DNA from: Pseudomonas syringae
GTDB taxonomy: Bacteria; Pseudomonadota; Gammaproteobacteria; Pseudomonadales; Pseudomonadaceae
Assembly: GCF_000737245.1 (NCBI RefSeq)
Contig: NZ_JPQU01000023.1
Location: 124,001-188,000, forward strand
Direction of reading: 5' to 3'
Length of the DNA stretch: 64,000 nucleotides
This document shows positions 25,261 to 34,893 of the stretch, piece by piece. Both the position numbers and the translations under genes were made by a program. Positions within the stretch are counted from its first letter, which is position 1. Each line of letters begins with the position of its first letter. The notes beneath the pieces are model-generated. The model worked only from the letters and a program-made list of their open reading frames with translations. It was not told the DNA's origin and did not search any database.

Positions 25261-26781
25261 TCAAGAACGCAGGATCTCGTCGATCGCACTCTTTTTGGGG
25301 CGCATGGCGCTGTAGACCTGCCAGATAATGAAGGCCAGCGCGAGCCCCAGGAACGAGGCAGCGATGGGGTTGGCGAGGAAGGCCAGGAAGTTACCGTCCG
25401 ACAGCATCAAGCCTCGACGCAAGTTGGTTTCGGCCATAGGTCCGAGAATGAAGCCGATGATAAACGGTGCTGCGGGCATCCCCGCCTTCACGAAGCCGTA
25501 GCCAAGTACCCCAAAAAGCAGGATCGACCACACATCGAATAGACGGCTGGACAAGCCGAAAGCCCCCACGACACAGAGCACCAGGATGATCGGCAGCAGG
25601 ATATGTTTTGGCACGTCCAGCAGTTTGATGAACAGGCGCAGGCCGTAGAACTCCATGAACAGCATCATGAAGGTCGCGACGATCAGTGCAGCGAAGATGG
25701 TGTAAACCAAAGGACCTTGGCTGATGAACAACAGCGGACCTGGCTGGATGCCATGGATCAGAAAGCCACCCAGCATGATTGCAGTCACGGTATCGCCCGG
25801 GATGCCCAGGGTCATCAAAGGCATCATGGCGCCACCGATACCGGCGTTGTTCGCCGTTTCGCTGGCAACTACGCCACCGATGTTGCCTTTACCGTAGGAC
25901 TCCGGATCCTTGGCGCGTTTCTTGGCGATGATGTAAGCCACCAGGTTCGAGGTGCCAGCGCCGATGCCCGGCAGAATGCCAATGCCTAAGCCGATCAAGC
26001 CCGAGCGAAAGGCGTTGGGAATCTGTTCGCGAAACTCCTTCATCGAAAAGCCGAAGCCTTTGATGTTTTTCATGCTCACTGAGCGAGCCTTGCCCTGCTT
26101 GGTGTGACGACCGTTTTCGGCGAGCTTGATGATTTCGGCCACTGCGAACATGCCGATCATCACTGTGAGCATGGAGAAGCCACCGTTCAGCTCGGGAAAG
26201 CCGAAAGTGAACCGGCGGATGGCTTCAACCGGAGCAATGCCTACCGTAGATACGGCAAAACCCAGTGCTCCCGCGAAGAGCCCCTTGGCCATGGACCCTG
26301 CAGACAGCGTGGCAATCAGGGTCAAGGAGAAAACTGCAATCGCGAAATACTCATGCGGACCAAAGCGCAGCGCCACTTTGGCCAATTGCGGGGCGATAGA
26401 CATCAAGGCCGCGATACTGAACAAGGTCCCCAGAAAGGAAAACACAATGCCGATGCCGAGAGCCTTGACGCCATGGCCCTGCTCCATCAGTGGCCCGCCG
26501 TCGAACACGGTGGCAATCGATGAGGGTGTACCTGGTATCTTCAGCAGGATCGCTGAAATCAGGCCTCCGGAGGTCGCGCCGATAAAGAGTGAGACCAGCA
26601 ACGAAAGACCCGCCTGAGGCCCCATGGTAAAAGTCAGTGGCAAACAGAGCGCTACTGCCATCGTGGCCGACAGTCCAGGTACTGCACCAAACACGATGCC
26701 TACGGCCACACCGATGGCCATCAGCAGCATGATATTGATCGAAAAAACGGCACCGAAGCCTTGCTGCAACAAGTCGAGCAT
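25261..26781 (-). CDS. tctA: Tripartite tricarboxylate transporter, large permease TctA
   Basis: A 506-residue inner-membrane protein with about 12 hydrophobic segments. Family motifs include FGAVPGLSATMAVALCLPLT (about 32-51) and the mirrored GLGIGILPGIGAGTSNLVAY (about 262-281), and the pattern IPGTPSSIATVFDGGPLM. TctA forms the ion-coupled translocation path that receives carboxylates from the periplasmic TctC protein. It is the last gene of the leftward tctC-tctB-tctA operon, 11 bp after tctB. The substrate is a carboxylate; the neighbouring hydroxyacid dehydrogenase suggests a hydroxy acid or sugar acid. Confidence 0.93.
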   Translation of the reverse strand: MLDLLQQGFGAVFSINIMLLMAIGVAVGIVFGAVPGLSATMAVALCLPLTFTMGPQAGLSLLVSLFIGATSGGLISAILLKIPGTPSSIATVFDGGPLMEQGHGVKALGIGIVFSFLGTLFSIAALMSIAPQLAKVALRFGPHEYFAIAVFSLTLIATLSAGSMAKGLFAGALGFAVSTVGIAPVEAIRRFTFGFPELNGGFSMLTVMIGMFAVAEIIKLAENGRHTKQGKARSVSMKNIKGFGFSMKEFREQIPNAFRSGLIGLGIGILPGIGAGTSNLVAYIIAKKRAKDPESYGKGNIGGVVASETANNAGIGGAMMPLMTLGIPGDTVTAIMLGGFLIHGIQPGPLLFISQGPLVYTIFAALIVATFMMLFMEFYGLRLFIKLLDVPKHILLPIILVLCVVGAFGLSSRLFDVWSILLFGVLGYGFVKAGMPAAPFIIGFILGPMAETNLRRGLMLSDGNFLAFLANPIAASFLGLALAFIIWQVYSAMRPKKSAIDEILRS

Positions 26782-26792
26782 GCTCGAAACTC

Positions 26793-27284
26793 CTAGAAGT
26801 TGGTCAGGCCGGCGGGCAGCATCAAATCGAACGCCTCGCGGAACAACAGATAAATGACAGCAGAGGTACAGACAGCAACCAGTGCGTAGGTGATGTGCCG
26901 TACCTTTTGATCAACCGGAGTGAGGACAATGAACTGCAAATACAGATACACCACAGTCATGATTGGAAACCCGATGGGCTTCATCAGGGCGATGTAACCC
27001 ACGATCAATGCCAGCGTCTTGACAACGGTCTTCACATCTATGGCGCTGCCCGTCTCCTCAGTGTCGACATGTGGAACGTTGTCAGCAGGCGCTTGCGGCG
27101 TGGCGAAAGTACTGAATAGCTGTATGACGGCAAGCAGACAGAGCATCGTCGCCAACAGGGTGGGAACGAATGCCGCATCAATGCCGGAATGGCCTGGGAG
27201 TTTGAAGCTCATCGCCAGATAACCGAGTGCGGTGGCAAGCATGGCGCCGCCGATTATCAGCTCTTTTCTCTTACTGGTAGCCAT
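26793..27284 (-). CDS. tctB: Tripartite tricarboxylate transporter, small membrane subunit TctB
   Basis: A 163-residue protein with four hydrophobic helices, fitting TctB: LIIGGAMLATALGYLAMSF, AAFVPTLLATMLCLLAVIQL, VKTLALIVGYIALMKPIGFP and VRHITYALVAVCTSAVIYLL. It partners TctA in the membrane. I start it at ATG 27284 (MATSKRKEL). The frame is open 14 codons further up, but those bases include the intercistronic hairpin region. A central loop of about 30 charged residues lies between helices 2 and 3. Confidence 0.88.
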   Translation of the reverse strand: MATSKRKELIIGGAMLATALGYLAMSFKLPGHSGIDAAFVPTLLATMLCLLAVIQLFSTFATPQAPADNVPHVDTEETGSAIDVKTVVKTLALIVGYIALMKPIGFPIMTVVYLYLQFIVLTPVDQKVRHITYALVAVCTSAVIYLLFREAFDLMLPAGLTNF

Positions 27285-27312
27285 CGGAAAACCTCGGGAT
27301 ATTGGCCAGGTA

Positions 27313-27341
27313 AAGCTGGCTGGCACCAGGCCAGCCAGCTT
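27313..27341 (-). other. Intercistronic stem-loop between tctC and tctB
   Basis: AAGCTGGCTGG and CCAGCCAGCTT form a perfect 11-bp stem with a 7-base loop in the short tctC-tctB gap. There is no T-run. Such hairpins can protect the upstream mRNA from 3' exonucleases and keep the binding protein more abundant than the membrane subunits. Confidence 0.7.
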
Positions 27342-27347
27342 CAGGTC

Positions 27348-28322
27348 TTACTTCGTGCGCAAAGCATCCTTGAATTGCATGAAGTCATCGCGGGTCTTGG
27401 CGAGGATTTTCCTGGACTCTTCGGTGCCGTAGTAAGCCACTGGCTGTTTGAACTTCTTCAGTTCCTCGGCGTACTCGGGCATTTCAGTGATCTGCTTCAT
27501 GATGTCAGCCATCTTGCCAACAATGGCGGTATCGGTGCCTTTGGGGAAGGCCACGACGTAGGGCTTGTCGATGGTGAAATCGACGCCCTGTTCTTTGAAG
27601 GTGGGGATGTCACCGAGCATGGCATTACGCTCATCATTGGGCTGACCCAGCGCGACCATCTGGCCACCGTTGACGTAGTCCTGCACCGAGCCGTAGCTGA
27701 TTGCGCCCAGGTCGATACGTGCACCAAGCAGCGCAACAACCTTCTCCGATACGGTGCCGGCATCAACCATTTTCAGTTTGACGCCCGTGATTTTTTCGAA
27801 CATCAAGCCTTGAATATGGGAGAAATTACCCATCTCAGTGCCATAGGTGATGCTCTCCGGTTTGGCCTTGGCCTTGGCAACCAGATCCTTGACGCTGGTC
27901 ACCCCGGATTGACTGGAAGCTACGAAAACCGCGCCTTTGTCGACACCGGCAATACACGCAACATCAAATGCTTCGAAGCTGTCATCGGACAGGCCAGCGA
28001 CTTCGTTGACGATTAGCTGACCCGGGTGTGTGAAGAGGATGGTGTTGCCGTCTGCTGCTGCACTTTTCACCTGCTCGGCCGCCAGCGTACCTCCGCCTCC
28101 GGCGACGTTGGTCACCACCATGGTCTTGCCGGTGATCTTGTTGAAGTACTTGGCCATCATGCGAGCGTTGAAGTCCGTGTCACCACCGGGGTTGGCGATC
28201 ACTACAACCTGCACAGGACGGGTCGGCCATTTGACGTCAGCAGCGGACGCCACGTTGTGTGATGTGATCGCACCCATACCAACGAGGGCAGAGAGAAGGG
28301 AGACGCGAAGTGTTTTTATCAT
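27348..28322 (-). CDS. tctC: Tripartite tricarboxylate transporter, periplasmic binding protein (Bug/TctC)
   Basis: A 324-residue periplasmic protein with a Sec signal peptide (LLSALVGMGAITSHNVASAA, cleavage near residue 28). The mature start WPTRPVQVVVIANPGGDTD fits the Bug family, where the PGG loop contacts the substrate carboxylate. VTNVAGGGGTLAAEQV follows, the second carboxylate-binding loop. Bug proteins capture carboxylic acids and deliver them to TctAB. It is the first gene of the operon and is divergent from an MFS/dehydrogenase pair. Confidence 0.92.
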   Translation of the reverse strand: MIKTLRVSLLSALVGMGAITSHNVASAADVKWPTRPVQVVVIANPGGDTDFNARMMAKYFNKITGKTMVVTNVAGGGGTLAAEQVKSAAADGNTILFTHPGQLIVNEVAGLSDDSFEAFDVACIAGVDKGAVFVASSQSGVTSVKDLVAKAKAKPESITYGTEMGNFSHIQGLMFEKITGVKLKMVDAGTVSEKVVALLGARIDLGAISYGSVQDYVNGGQMVALGQPNDERNAMLGDIPTFKEQGVDFTIDKPYVVAFPKGTDTAIVGKMADIMKQITEMPEYAEELKKFKQPVAYYGTEESRKILAKTRDDFMQFKDALRTK

Positions 28323-29183
28323 TGGAATGCTCCGGTTTTAGAAAACTGACCGAACTAATGGATTCGGCCGAGGTTGTAACTCTTTATGTCGATGTGCCGA
28401 GCTATTGACCAACAGCCGTTAAAAGCCGTCAGTGCAGGAGGTAAACAAGATGCTTGCTCGGCGATGCACGCTGCGGGCATAAACACCGGCAACCATGAGT
28501 CGACATCCGTGAATGTGCACGCATGGCAGTTTCGCAACTGTCGAGCTGCGAGATCTTTTCAGGGAGAGAGAAAGTGCTGAGCGCCCTGCTCTGCCTGTCC
28601 CTGCGAGCCGTGACGTCGTAATTGAGCTACGGCCCGGACAGGCGTCTTGAGATAAGCAGCGGCAATTTCGAGACTGATGTGTGCAGCTTTCAATGTGCGC
28701 AACGAGGGTCGTCAGCATGATCTGAGCCTCAGTTATTATTATTGGTTGTCATACGTTGTCGTATGACTTGAGGTTTTTTACCAACTGCTACAACTGCTGT
28801 CAATGCGCGATCGAAAGGTATGCTCCCTCCCATTACGAGAGGCAAAGTCTTAGCTATTAGGGCTCTCTGATTTCAATCCACCGCCCGGGCGGGTATTAAG
28901 GCACGCATCTCTTCGGATAAGTTTAATGGTGTTTTTTCTTTGGTCGTACGATAACTTAGCCGTCATCGGGCGACAGTGCTGACGCCAACGTGGCTAGCCA
29001 GACAGGCATCCCCGGTCGGGATGCCGAGCCGAAAACAACAATAACGACAATAACAACAGGACAATGTCATGCACGCGGATCTCCCACCGTTTGAGGTATT
29101 GGCAAGCTGCACGCCACGATCCTCCTGCCGAGCGGATGGTCGGACCGAGCGAGGCTTGTTCGATCAATGGAAGATCACGCCAG
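28323..29183. promoter_or_regulatory. Long divergent control region between tctCBA and the MFS/dehydrogenase operon
   Basis: About 860 bp with no convincing gene. It contains an operator-like repeat at 28746-28767, a FadR/GntR-like TGGTCGTACGA at 28941-28951, and a palindrome GGCATCCCCGGTCGGGATGC (29006-29025) just before the AAC-repeat leader of the MFS gene. The frame upstream of the MFS start is open from 29064, but that extension is not transporter-like. Divergent regulation by one regulator encoded elsewhere is likely. Confidence 0.5.
28746..28767. promoter_or_regulatory. Operator-like palindrome/tandem decamer
   Basis: GTCATACG and CGTATGAC are perfect inverted arms around TTGT (28748-28767). 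The same bases can be read as tandem decamers TTGTCATACG-TTGTCGTATG. A related decamer, TGGTCGTACG, lies at 28941-28950 and extends to a match of the FadR-type consensus TNGTNNNACNA. A GntR-family regulator is a reasonable candidate. Confidence 0.5.
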
Positions 29184-30518
29184 ATGCCTGCAACTAAACC
29201 CGGCCGGGTACGCTATTCAATCTTGCTGATGCTGTTTTTTGTCACTTCGGTGACCTTCGCTGACCGCTCAAGCCTGTCCATTGCCGGTTCCGCCTTGCAG
29301 GCTGATCTGGGGATCGATGCGTTGACCCTTGGCTACATTTTCTCGGCGTTTGGCTGGGCCTACGTGATCGGCCAGATTCCTGGAGGCTGGCTGTGCGATC
29401 GCTTTGGCGCGCGGCGGGTTTATGGCATCGCGCTGTTTGGTTGGTCGCTGTTTACCCTGCTGCAGGGTTTTGTTGGCCTGTTACCGCTGACCTGGACAAT
29501 CGTCAGTCTGTTTCTCCTGAGAATGGCGGTGGGGTTTGCCGGGGCGCCCTGCTTCCCAGGTAACGCGCGGATCATTGCGGCCTGGTTTCCAAGCGCAGAA
29601 CGCGCCACGGCAACGGCCATCTCCAGTTCAGCGCAATATTCCGCCACGGCGATCTTCGCGCCCCTGATGGGCTGGGTCGTCCAGGTTCTGGGCTGGCAGT
29701 ATGTGTTCATTGTGTTGGGCGGATGTGGTCTGCTGTTCAGCATCCTGTGGTTCAGGGTTATCCATGGCCCCCGCGAGCATCCGGCACTCACTCAAGCCGA
29801 ATTTACTCACATCGAATCCGGCGGCGGGTTGATGGACCTGGAGCCCCGGGTTGGCGATTCAAGCGAATCGCAGTGGCGTTACCTCAAATTGCTTCTGAGC
29901 CACCGCACCCTGATCGGCCTGTATTTAGGCCAGTACTGCAACAACGCGATTACCTATTTCTTCCTGACGTGGTTCCCCGTCTACCTGGTGCAGGCGCGAG
30001 GCATGACTATCTTGTCCGCCGGTTTGTTCACGGCCTTGCCAGCGATCAGCGGCTTCGTTGGCGGCGTCCTGGGTGGTTTGATATCGGACGGTCTGCTGCG
30101 TCGTGGCTATTCCCTGACACTGGCGCGCAAGCTGCCAATCGTCTGCGGTCTGCTCCTTTCGAGCAGCATGGTGCTGTGCATCTACGTACAAAGTGACGCC
30201 GCCGTGGTCGGACTCATGGCCCTGGCCTTCTTCGGCAAGGGGTTCGGTTCACACGGCTGGACCCTGGTCGCCGACACTTCGCCGCGCCAGATCATTGGCC
30301 TTTCAGGCGGTCTGTTCAACACCTTTGGCAATCTGGCGGCGATCACCACGCCAATCGTGGTTGGCTATCTGGTGAGCCGCACCGGCTCGTTCGATTCAGC
30401 GCTGGTTTACGTCGCGGCCAATGCCTTGCTGGCGGTGTTTTTCTATCTGATCGTCGTGGGTCGTATTCACCGGATCGAATTGGATACCGGGTCGAGCCGT
30501 GTGGTTGTAACAGGCTAA
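29184..30518 (+). CDS. MFS transporter, glucarate/galactarate-type anion:cation symporter
   Basis: A 444-residue, 12-TM carrier starting MPATKPGRVRYSILLMLFF, the standard N-terminus of GudP/GarP-like carriers; the frame is open 40 codons further upstream. TM1 is followed by the DR pair (TFADRSSLSIAG), and the TM2-TM3 loop has GGWLCDRFGARRVYG. The TM4 region reads GFAGAPCFPGNARIIAAWFP. It probably imports an acidic sugar or hydroxy acid with protons. It lies 45 bp before a flavin-dependent dehydrogenase, which suggests uptake plus first oxidation of one substrate, and it is divergent from tctCBA. Confidence 0.87.
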   Translation: MPATKPGRVRYSILLMLFFVTSVTFADRSSLSIAGSALQADLGIDALTLGYIFSAFGWAYVIGQIPGGWLCDRFGARRVYGIALFGWSLFTLLQGFVGLLPLTWTIVSLFLLRMAVGFAGAPCFPGNARIIAAWFPSAERATATAISSSAQYSATAIFAPLMGWVVQVLGWQYVFIVLGGCGLLFSILWFRVIHGPREHPALTQAEFTHIESGGGLMDLEPRVGDSSESQWRYLKLLLSHRTLIGLYLGQYCNNAITYFFLTWFPVYLVQARGMTILSAGLFTALPAISGFVGGVLGGLISDGLLRRGYSLTLARKLPIVCGLLLSSSMVLCIYVQSDAAVVGLMALAFFGKGFGSHGWTLVADTSPRQIIGLSGGLFNTFGNLAAITTPIVVGYLVSRTGSFDSALVYVAANALLAVFFYLIVVGRIHRIELDTGSSRVVVTG

Positions 30519-30563
30519 AACCATCGGTTTTCATGTTGGGCTAACAATAACAAGGAGCATGTC

Positions 30564-31982
30564 ATGAGTCGTTTGAGCGAAGCACTGGTGCAGGCACTTG
30601 AGCAGGTAGTCGGTCCGGCTGGCCTGATTCAGGATGCCGAGCGCATGCAGAGCTATCTGAGTGACTGGCGCAATGCCTATCGCGGAAAGGCCGCGCTGGT
30701 GGTGCGTCCAGCCTGCACTGCCGAGGTCGCTGAAGTCGTGCGCTTGTGTCGAGAGGCCGGCGTATCTCTGGTACCACAAGGAGGCAATACTGGGCTATGC
30801 GGCGGCTCGATCCCGGACGCCTCAGGCACTCAGGTCGTACTGTCGCTGACGCGAATGACCGCTATCCGCGCAATCGACCCGGCCAACGAAACCATCACGG
30901 TTGAGGCTGGTGTGGTCCTTCAGCGCTTGCAGGAAGCCGCCGCTGAAGTGGGCCGGTTGTTCCCCTTGTCCCTGGGTGCCGAGGGGAGCTGCACGGTCGG
31001 CGGCAATCTGGCGACCAACGCTGGCGGCACCGCCGTATTACGCTACGGCAACATGCGCGACCTCACCCTGGGGCTGGAAGTGGTACTGGCCGATGGGCGC
31101 ATATGGGACGGCCTGCGTGGTCTGCGCAAAGACAATACCGGTTATGACCTCAAGCATCTGTTCATAGGGTCCGAGGGCACACTGGGGATCATCACTGCCG
31201 CAGTGCTGAAAATGTTCCCCGCGGTATGCAGTCTGACGACTGCATGGGTGGCATTGGCGAGCCCGCAGGCAGCGGTCGACCTGATTGGCCGCATGCGCAC
31301 CCTGTGTGGCGATCGCCTGACCGGCTTCGAAATGATGTCGCGACAAAGCGTGGAGTTCGTTTTGCGGCACGTGGCCGGTTGCAACGACCCGTTCAGCGAA
31401 ATTCATCCTTGGTACGTATTGATCGAACTCAGCGACACCCTGGTTGATGCGCCACTGGCTCAGCTGCTGGAAAGCGGCCTGGTTGAGGCCCTGGAGCAAG
31501 GCGACGCGCTCGATGCAGTTGTCGCCAGCAACCAAACCCAGGTTGCGGCCCTGTGGGCGTTACGCGAAGGTATATCTGAAGCTCAGAACCATGAAGGTCC
31601 GAGCCTTAAACACGATATCAGCGTACCTGTCAGCAGTATTCCGGCTTTCATTGAGGCGACTGATTGCAAGCTACTCGAAGATTTCCCCGGTGTGCGGATC
31701 GTCGCTTACGGGCACGTCGGCGATGGCAACCTGCATTACAACATCAGTAAACCAGCAGGCGCCGAAGACGCTCCTTTCAAAGCGCAAGCCGAAGCGATCA
31801 TGCACGTTATTTACGACGCGACGGTAGCGTTTGCAGGCAGCATTAGCGCCGAGCACGGCCTAGGCCAGGCGAAACGGGATGCTGCGCAGCGCTACAAGTC
31901 CCCTCTTGAACTGGAACTGATGCGAACCCTCAAACAGGCTCTGGACCCGGCTGGTTTGATGAACCCCGGCAAACTGCTGTGA
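30564..31982 (+). CDS. FAD-binding oxidoreductase, D-2-hydroxyacid (D-lactate/2-hydroxyglutarate) dehydrogenase family
   Basis: A 472-residue flavoprotein of the VAO/PCMH family. The FAD pyrophosphate loop is PQGGNTGLCGGSIPD (about 71-85), followed by SLGAEGSCTVGGNLATNAGG (about 134-153). LKHLFIGSEGTLGIIT, in the FAD-binding domain, also fits. The C-terminal oxidase domain has GHVGDGNLHYNI (about 385-396), with the metal-binding histidines of D2HGDH/GlcD-type enzymes, and ends with DPAGLMNPGKLL. It oxidises a D-2-hydroxy acid to the 2-oxo acid. No GlcE/GlcF subunits follow, so it resembles the single-chain enzymes. AAGGAG precedes the ATG. The exact substrate is unknown. Confidence 0.88.
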   Translation: MSRLSEALVQALEQVVGPAGLIQDAERMQSYLSDWRNAYRGKAALVVRPACTAEVAEVVRLCREAGVSLVPQGGNTGLCGGSIPDASGTQVVLSLTRMTAIRAIDPANETITVEAGVVLQRLQEAAAEVGRLFPLSLGAEGSCTVGGNLATNAGGTAVLRYGNMRDLTLGLEVVLADGRIWDGLRGLRKDNTGYDLKHLFIGSEGTLGIITAAVLKMFPAVCSLTTAWVALASPQAAVDLIGRMRTLCGDRLTGFEMMSRQSVEFVLRHVAGCNDPFSEIHPWYVLIELSDTLVDAPLAQLLESGLVEALEQGDALDAVVASNQTQVAALWALREGISEAQNHEGPSLKHDISVPVSSIPAFIEATDCKLLEDFPGVRIVAYGHVGDGNLHYNISKPAGAEDAPFKAQAEAIMHVIYDATVAFAGSISAEHGLGQAKRDAAQRYKSPLELELMRTLKQALDPAGLMNPGKLL

Positions 31983-32024
31983 CCGCCGGGGTTTGAACCA
32001 TTGGACTGGGGACGCGACGACGTC

Positions 32025-33374
32025 TCAGACACGTTTTTGAAACGTTATCTTCCCCCAGATCAAACCGATTACCGCTGCAACAGATGACGCTGACAGCACA
32101 CTGAGTTTGGCCGACGACAGTAACGCAGCATCGGAAAACGCCAGCGATGCAATGAAGATGGACATGGTGAAGCCAATCCCGGCCAACAGCCCAACCAGCC
32201 CTACCCCACGCCACGTCACACCCTCAGGTAACGTGCAGATGTTCAGTTTGACCAGAATCAAACTGGCCAGCATTACACCCAGTGGCTTGCCGAGCACCAA
32301 CGCCAGCATCACTCCCACAAACACTTTCTGTGAAAGTGCCTCGTCAAGGTTGGCGCCAGACAGGCTGACCCCCGCGTTGGCCAGTGCGAACAGCGGCATG
32401 ACGCCAAATGCGACCCATGGGTGCAATCCGACCTGGACTCGCTGCACAGGTGGCAACACTTCGCGCTGGGCGTGACGCAATTGCTTCAGTGGTTCGGCGA
32501 CCGCCTGCGGATTATCTTTGGCCTGAGAAAAGCGATCCATCAGCTCATGAAAGGTCCGTCCGATTGTTTCCAGTGGACGCTCCGTTGCAGGCTTGGAATT
32601 CACCGGAGTCATCAGGCCAAGCACCACCCCCGCAAGCGTTGGATGGACACCCGTTTTCAGCAAGCCGAACCAGACGATGGCGCCTGGCACAACATAGGCG
32701 TACGCCTTACCTATACCCATCCGCTGTAAAAGCAGAACCAGTGACAAACCGCCTACCGCTACGACCAACCCCAGGTAGTCCAGGCTGGCGGTGTAGAAAA
32801 TCGCAATGATCAAGATGGCGACGATGTCATCGATAATTGCCAATGCCAACAGCAGGATGCGCACCCCGCTTGGGATCGATTTCCCCAACAACGCGAGTAC
32901 TCCGACGGCAAACGCAATGTCGGTCGCGGTAGGTACAGCCCAGCCAGCACTCGCCTCGCTCCCATGATTGAGCAGCGTATAGATGATGGCCGGCATCATG
33001 ACACCGCCCAGCGCCGCACCTAAAGGCAGGGTCGCCAGTTTCATGTTTGCCAGGGCACCGTCCTTGATCTCTTGGCGGATTTCAGCGCCAACCACCAGGA
33101 AGAAAATCGTCATCAAGCCATCGTTGACGAGGAAATGCAGCGAGCGGGATACGCTGAAATCCCCCAACCCCAAGGTCACTTGGGTGTTCCAGAAATGCTC
33201 GTAGGAATCGCCGACCGGGCTATTGGCCCAGATCAGCGCTGCCAGGGCAGCGAGCAGAAGGACGATACCGCTGACCGCTTCAATGTGCGAAAACCGCTCC
33301 AGTGCTGAAAACGCACGTTCTGTTAAAACCTGAGGGCGAGGAATGGTGGGCGAGGCGGATTTGTTTTCAGACAC
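32025..33374 (-). CDS. nhaA: Na+/H+ antiporter NhaA (first copy)
   Basis: A 449-residue inner-membrane antiporter that expels Na+ in exchange for H+. The paired aspartates of the ion site are in LALAIIDDIVAILIIAIF, and the second unwound helix motif PLFALANAGVSLSG is present. The N-terminus is extended by about 20 residues relative to E. coli NhaA, and there is a longer loop around residues 255-300. The start is GTG at 33374 with CGGAG upstream. It is convergent with the dehydrogenase, 42 bp away. A second nhaA lies at 50861-52087. Confidence 0.92.
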   Translation of the reverse strand: MSENKSASPTIPRPQVLTERAFSALERFSHIEAVSGIVLLLAALAALIWANSPVGDSYEHFWNTQVTLGLGDFSVSRSLHFLVNDGLMTIFFLVVGAEIRQEIKDGALANMKLATLPLGAALGGVMMPAIIYTLLNHGSEASAGWAVPTATDIAFAVGVLALLGKSIPSGVRILLLALAIIDDIVAILIIAIFYTASLDYLGLVVAVGGLSLVLLLQRMGIGKAYAYVVPGAIVWFGLLKTGVHPTLAGVVLGLMTPVNSKPATERPLETIGRTFHELMDRFSQAKDNPQAVAEPLKQLRHAQREVLPPVQRVQVGLHPWVAFGVMPLFALANAGVSLSGANLDEALSQKVFVGVMLALVLGKPLGVMLASLILVKLNICTLPEGVTWRGVGLVGLLAGIGFTMSIFIASLAFSDAALLSSAKLSVLSASSVAAVIGLIWGKITFQKRV

Positions 33375-33609
33375 GAATGCACTCCGATGGCGGCCCGACC
33401 AACGTTGGAATTTAACCTGCGCAGTGCCCTATGCAACAACGCACCCAGCGCGATGATAAGAAGCTGGCCGTTGTGATGCAAATTGCCATCGCCCCTAGTG
33501 ACATGAAACTTCTGCCTTGGGCGACACTCAATCTGGCGGTAGCCGGTGGGTGCATGTCATCGAGTTGGTTTGACGCAACCCCCCACCCCCAACTATTGAA
33601 GGTAGGACT

Positions 33610-34893
33610 ATGATCGCTCGCTGGCGCTGGTTGTTGAATCAACTGACCAAACGGCTGTGGTTCAGAGCCAGTTTGTTTTCCCTGCTCGGCGTGGCCACTG
33701 CATTGCTTGCCGTGGTGTTCAAAGACTTCATTCCAGAGTCGCTACCTACCCGGATCGGTGCCGACGCAGTTGATAAGATTCTGGGCATCATCGCCTCCAG
33801 CATGCTGGCGGTCACAACTTTCTCCTTAAGCACCATGGTGACGGCTTATGGCGCTGCCAGCAGTGGCGTGACACCCCGAGCAACCACTCTGGTGATGGAA
33901 GACACCACGACACAAAATGCCCTTGCAACTTTCATTGGCTCATTTCTGTTCAGTCTGGTGGGCATCATCGCGCTGAGCACCGGTGCATACGGCAGGCAGG
34001 GTCGCGTGCTGCTGTTTGCCGTCACCATCATGGTGGTAATCCTGATCGTCTACACCCTTCTGCGCTGGATCGACCATTTATCCAAGCTCGGGCGCGTCGG
34101 GGAAACCATCGACCGTGTAGAAAATGCGGTAATCGACGCACTCGACAATAGGGTCCAATGGCCTTACCTGGGCGGTGCGGCTTATCCCCATGACCGTGTG
34201 CTCGCCACTTCTGCACAAGCGGTGAAAAGTCGTGACACCGGGTACGTGCAGCACATTGATGTGCATGCTTTGGGCCTTATCGCCAAAGCGCGCCGTGTGC
34301 AAATCTATCTGGATATTCTTCCGGGAAGCTTTGTGCATCTGGGCAGGCCACTTGCTCACACCGTGGCGTTGAGCAACGACGTGGTCGACGATCAATATCC
34401 TTTGGCTGAAAAAATCCTTGAGGCTTTGACGCTAGGGGTTCGTCGAACCTTTGAACACGACCCGCGGTTCGGACTTTCTGTGCTTTCTGAAATTGCCTCT
34501 CGCGCCCTCTCACCGGCAGTCAATGACCCGGGGACGGCCATTGACGTGATTGGCCGGGGAGTCAGAACTCTCACTTGTTGGGGAAACCCACACCTACCGG
34601 TTTCGCAGATAGACTCAGACTGCGAGCAGGTTTACCTGCGTGGCCTGACCGTCGACGACCTGTTCGATGACTTCTTCGGACCTATCGCCAGGGATGGTGC
34701 GGCCTTAGTCGAAGTCGATGTACGGTTGATGAAAGCCCTTGTGAGTCTTTCGCAGATCAATCCAGGAGTATTCAACAAGCCCTGCGCCAGGCATGCTGAC
34801 CTTCTGCTCAAACGCGCCAACCTCGCTCTGGCCCTGCAAGAAGATAAGGACCGGATCAGCGTCTTGGCCCAACAGTTGGGAGTGCAGGTCTGA
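33610..34893 (+). CDS. DUF2254 integral membrane protein
   Basis: A 427-residue protein that matches the DUF2254 pattern. Four hydrophobic segments lie in the first 155 residues (FSLLGVATALLAVVF; GIIASSMLAVTTFSLSTMVT; ATFIGSFLFSLVGIIAL; VLLFAVTIMVVILIVYTLL). A soluble domain of about 270 residues follows, with DPRFGLSVLSEIASRALSPA and NDPGTAIDVI. The family has no proven function. By analogy with proteins of similar layout it may be a channel or transporter-like membrane protein. The start is supported by GAAGGTAGG. It stands between nhaA and a SulP transporter. Confidence 0.83.
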   Translation: MIARWRWLLNQLTKRLWFRASLFSLLGVATALLAVVFKDFIPESLPTRIGADAVDKILGIIASSMLAVTTFSLSTMVTAYGAASSGVTPRATTLVMEDTTTQNALATFIGSFLFSLVGIIALSTGAYGRQGRVLLFAVTIMVVILIVYTLLRWIDHLSKLGRVGETIDRVENAVIDALDNRVQWPYLGGAAYPHDRVLATSAQAVKSRDTGYVQHIDVHALGLIAKARRVQIYLDILPGSFVHLGRPLAHTVALSNDVVDDQYPLAEKILEALTLGVRRTFEHDPRFGLSVLSEIASRALSPAVNDPGTAIDVIGRGVRTLTCWGNPHLPVSQIDSDCEQVYLRGLTVDDLFDDFFGPIARDGAALVEVDVRLMKALVSLSQINPGVFNKPCARHADLLLKRANLALALQEDKDRISVLAQQLGVQV

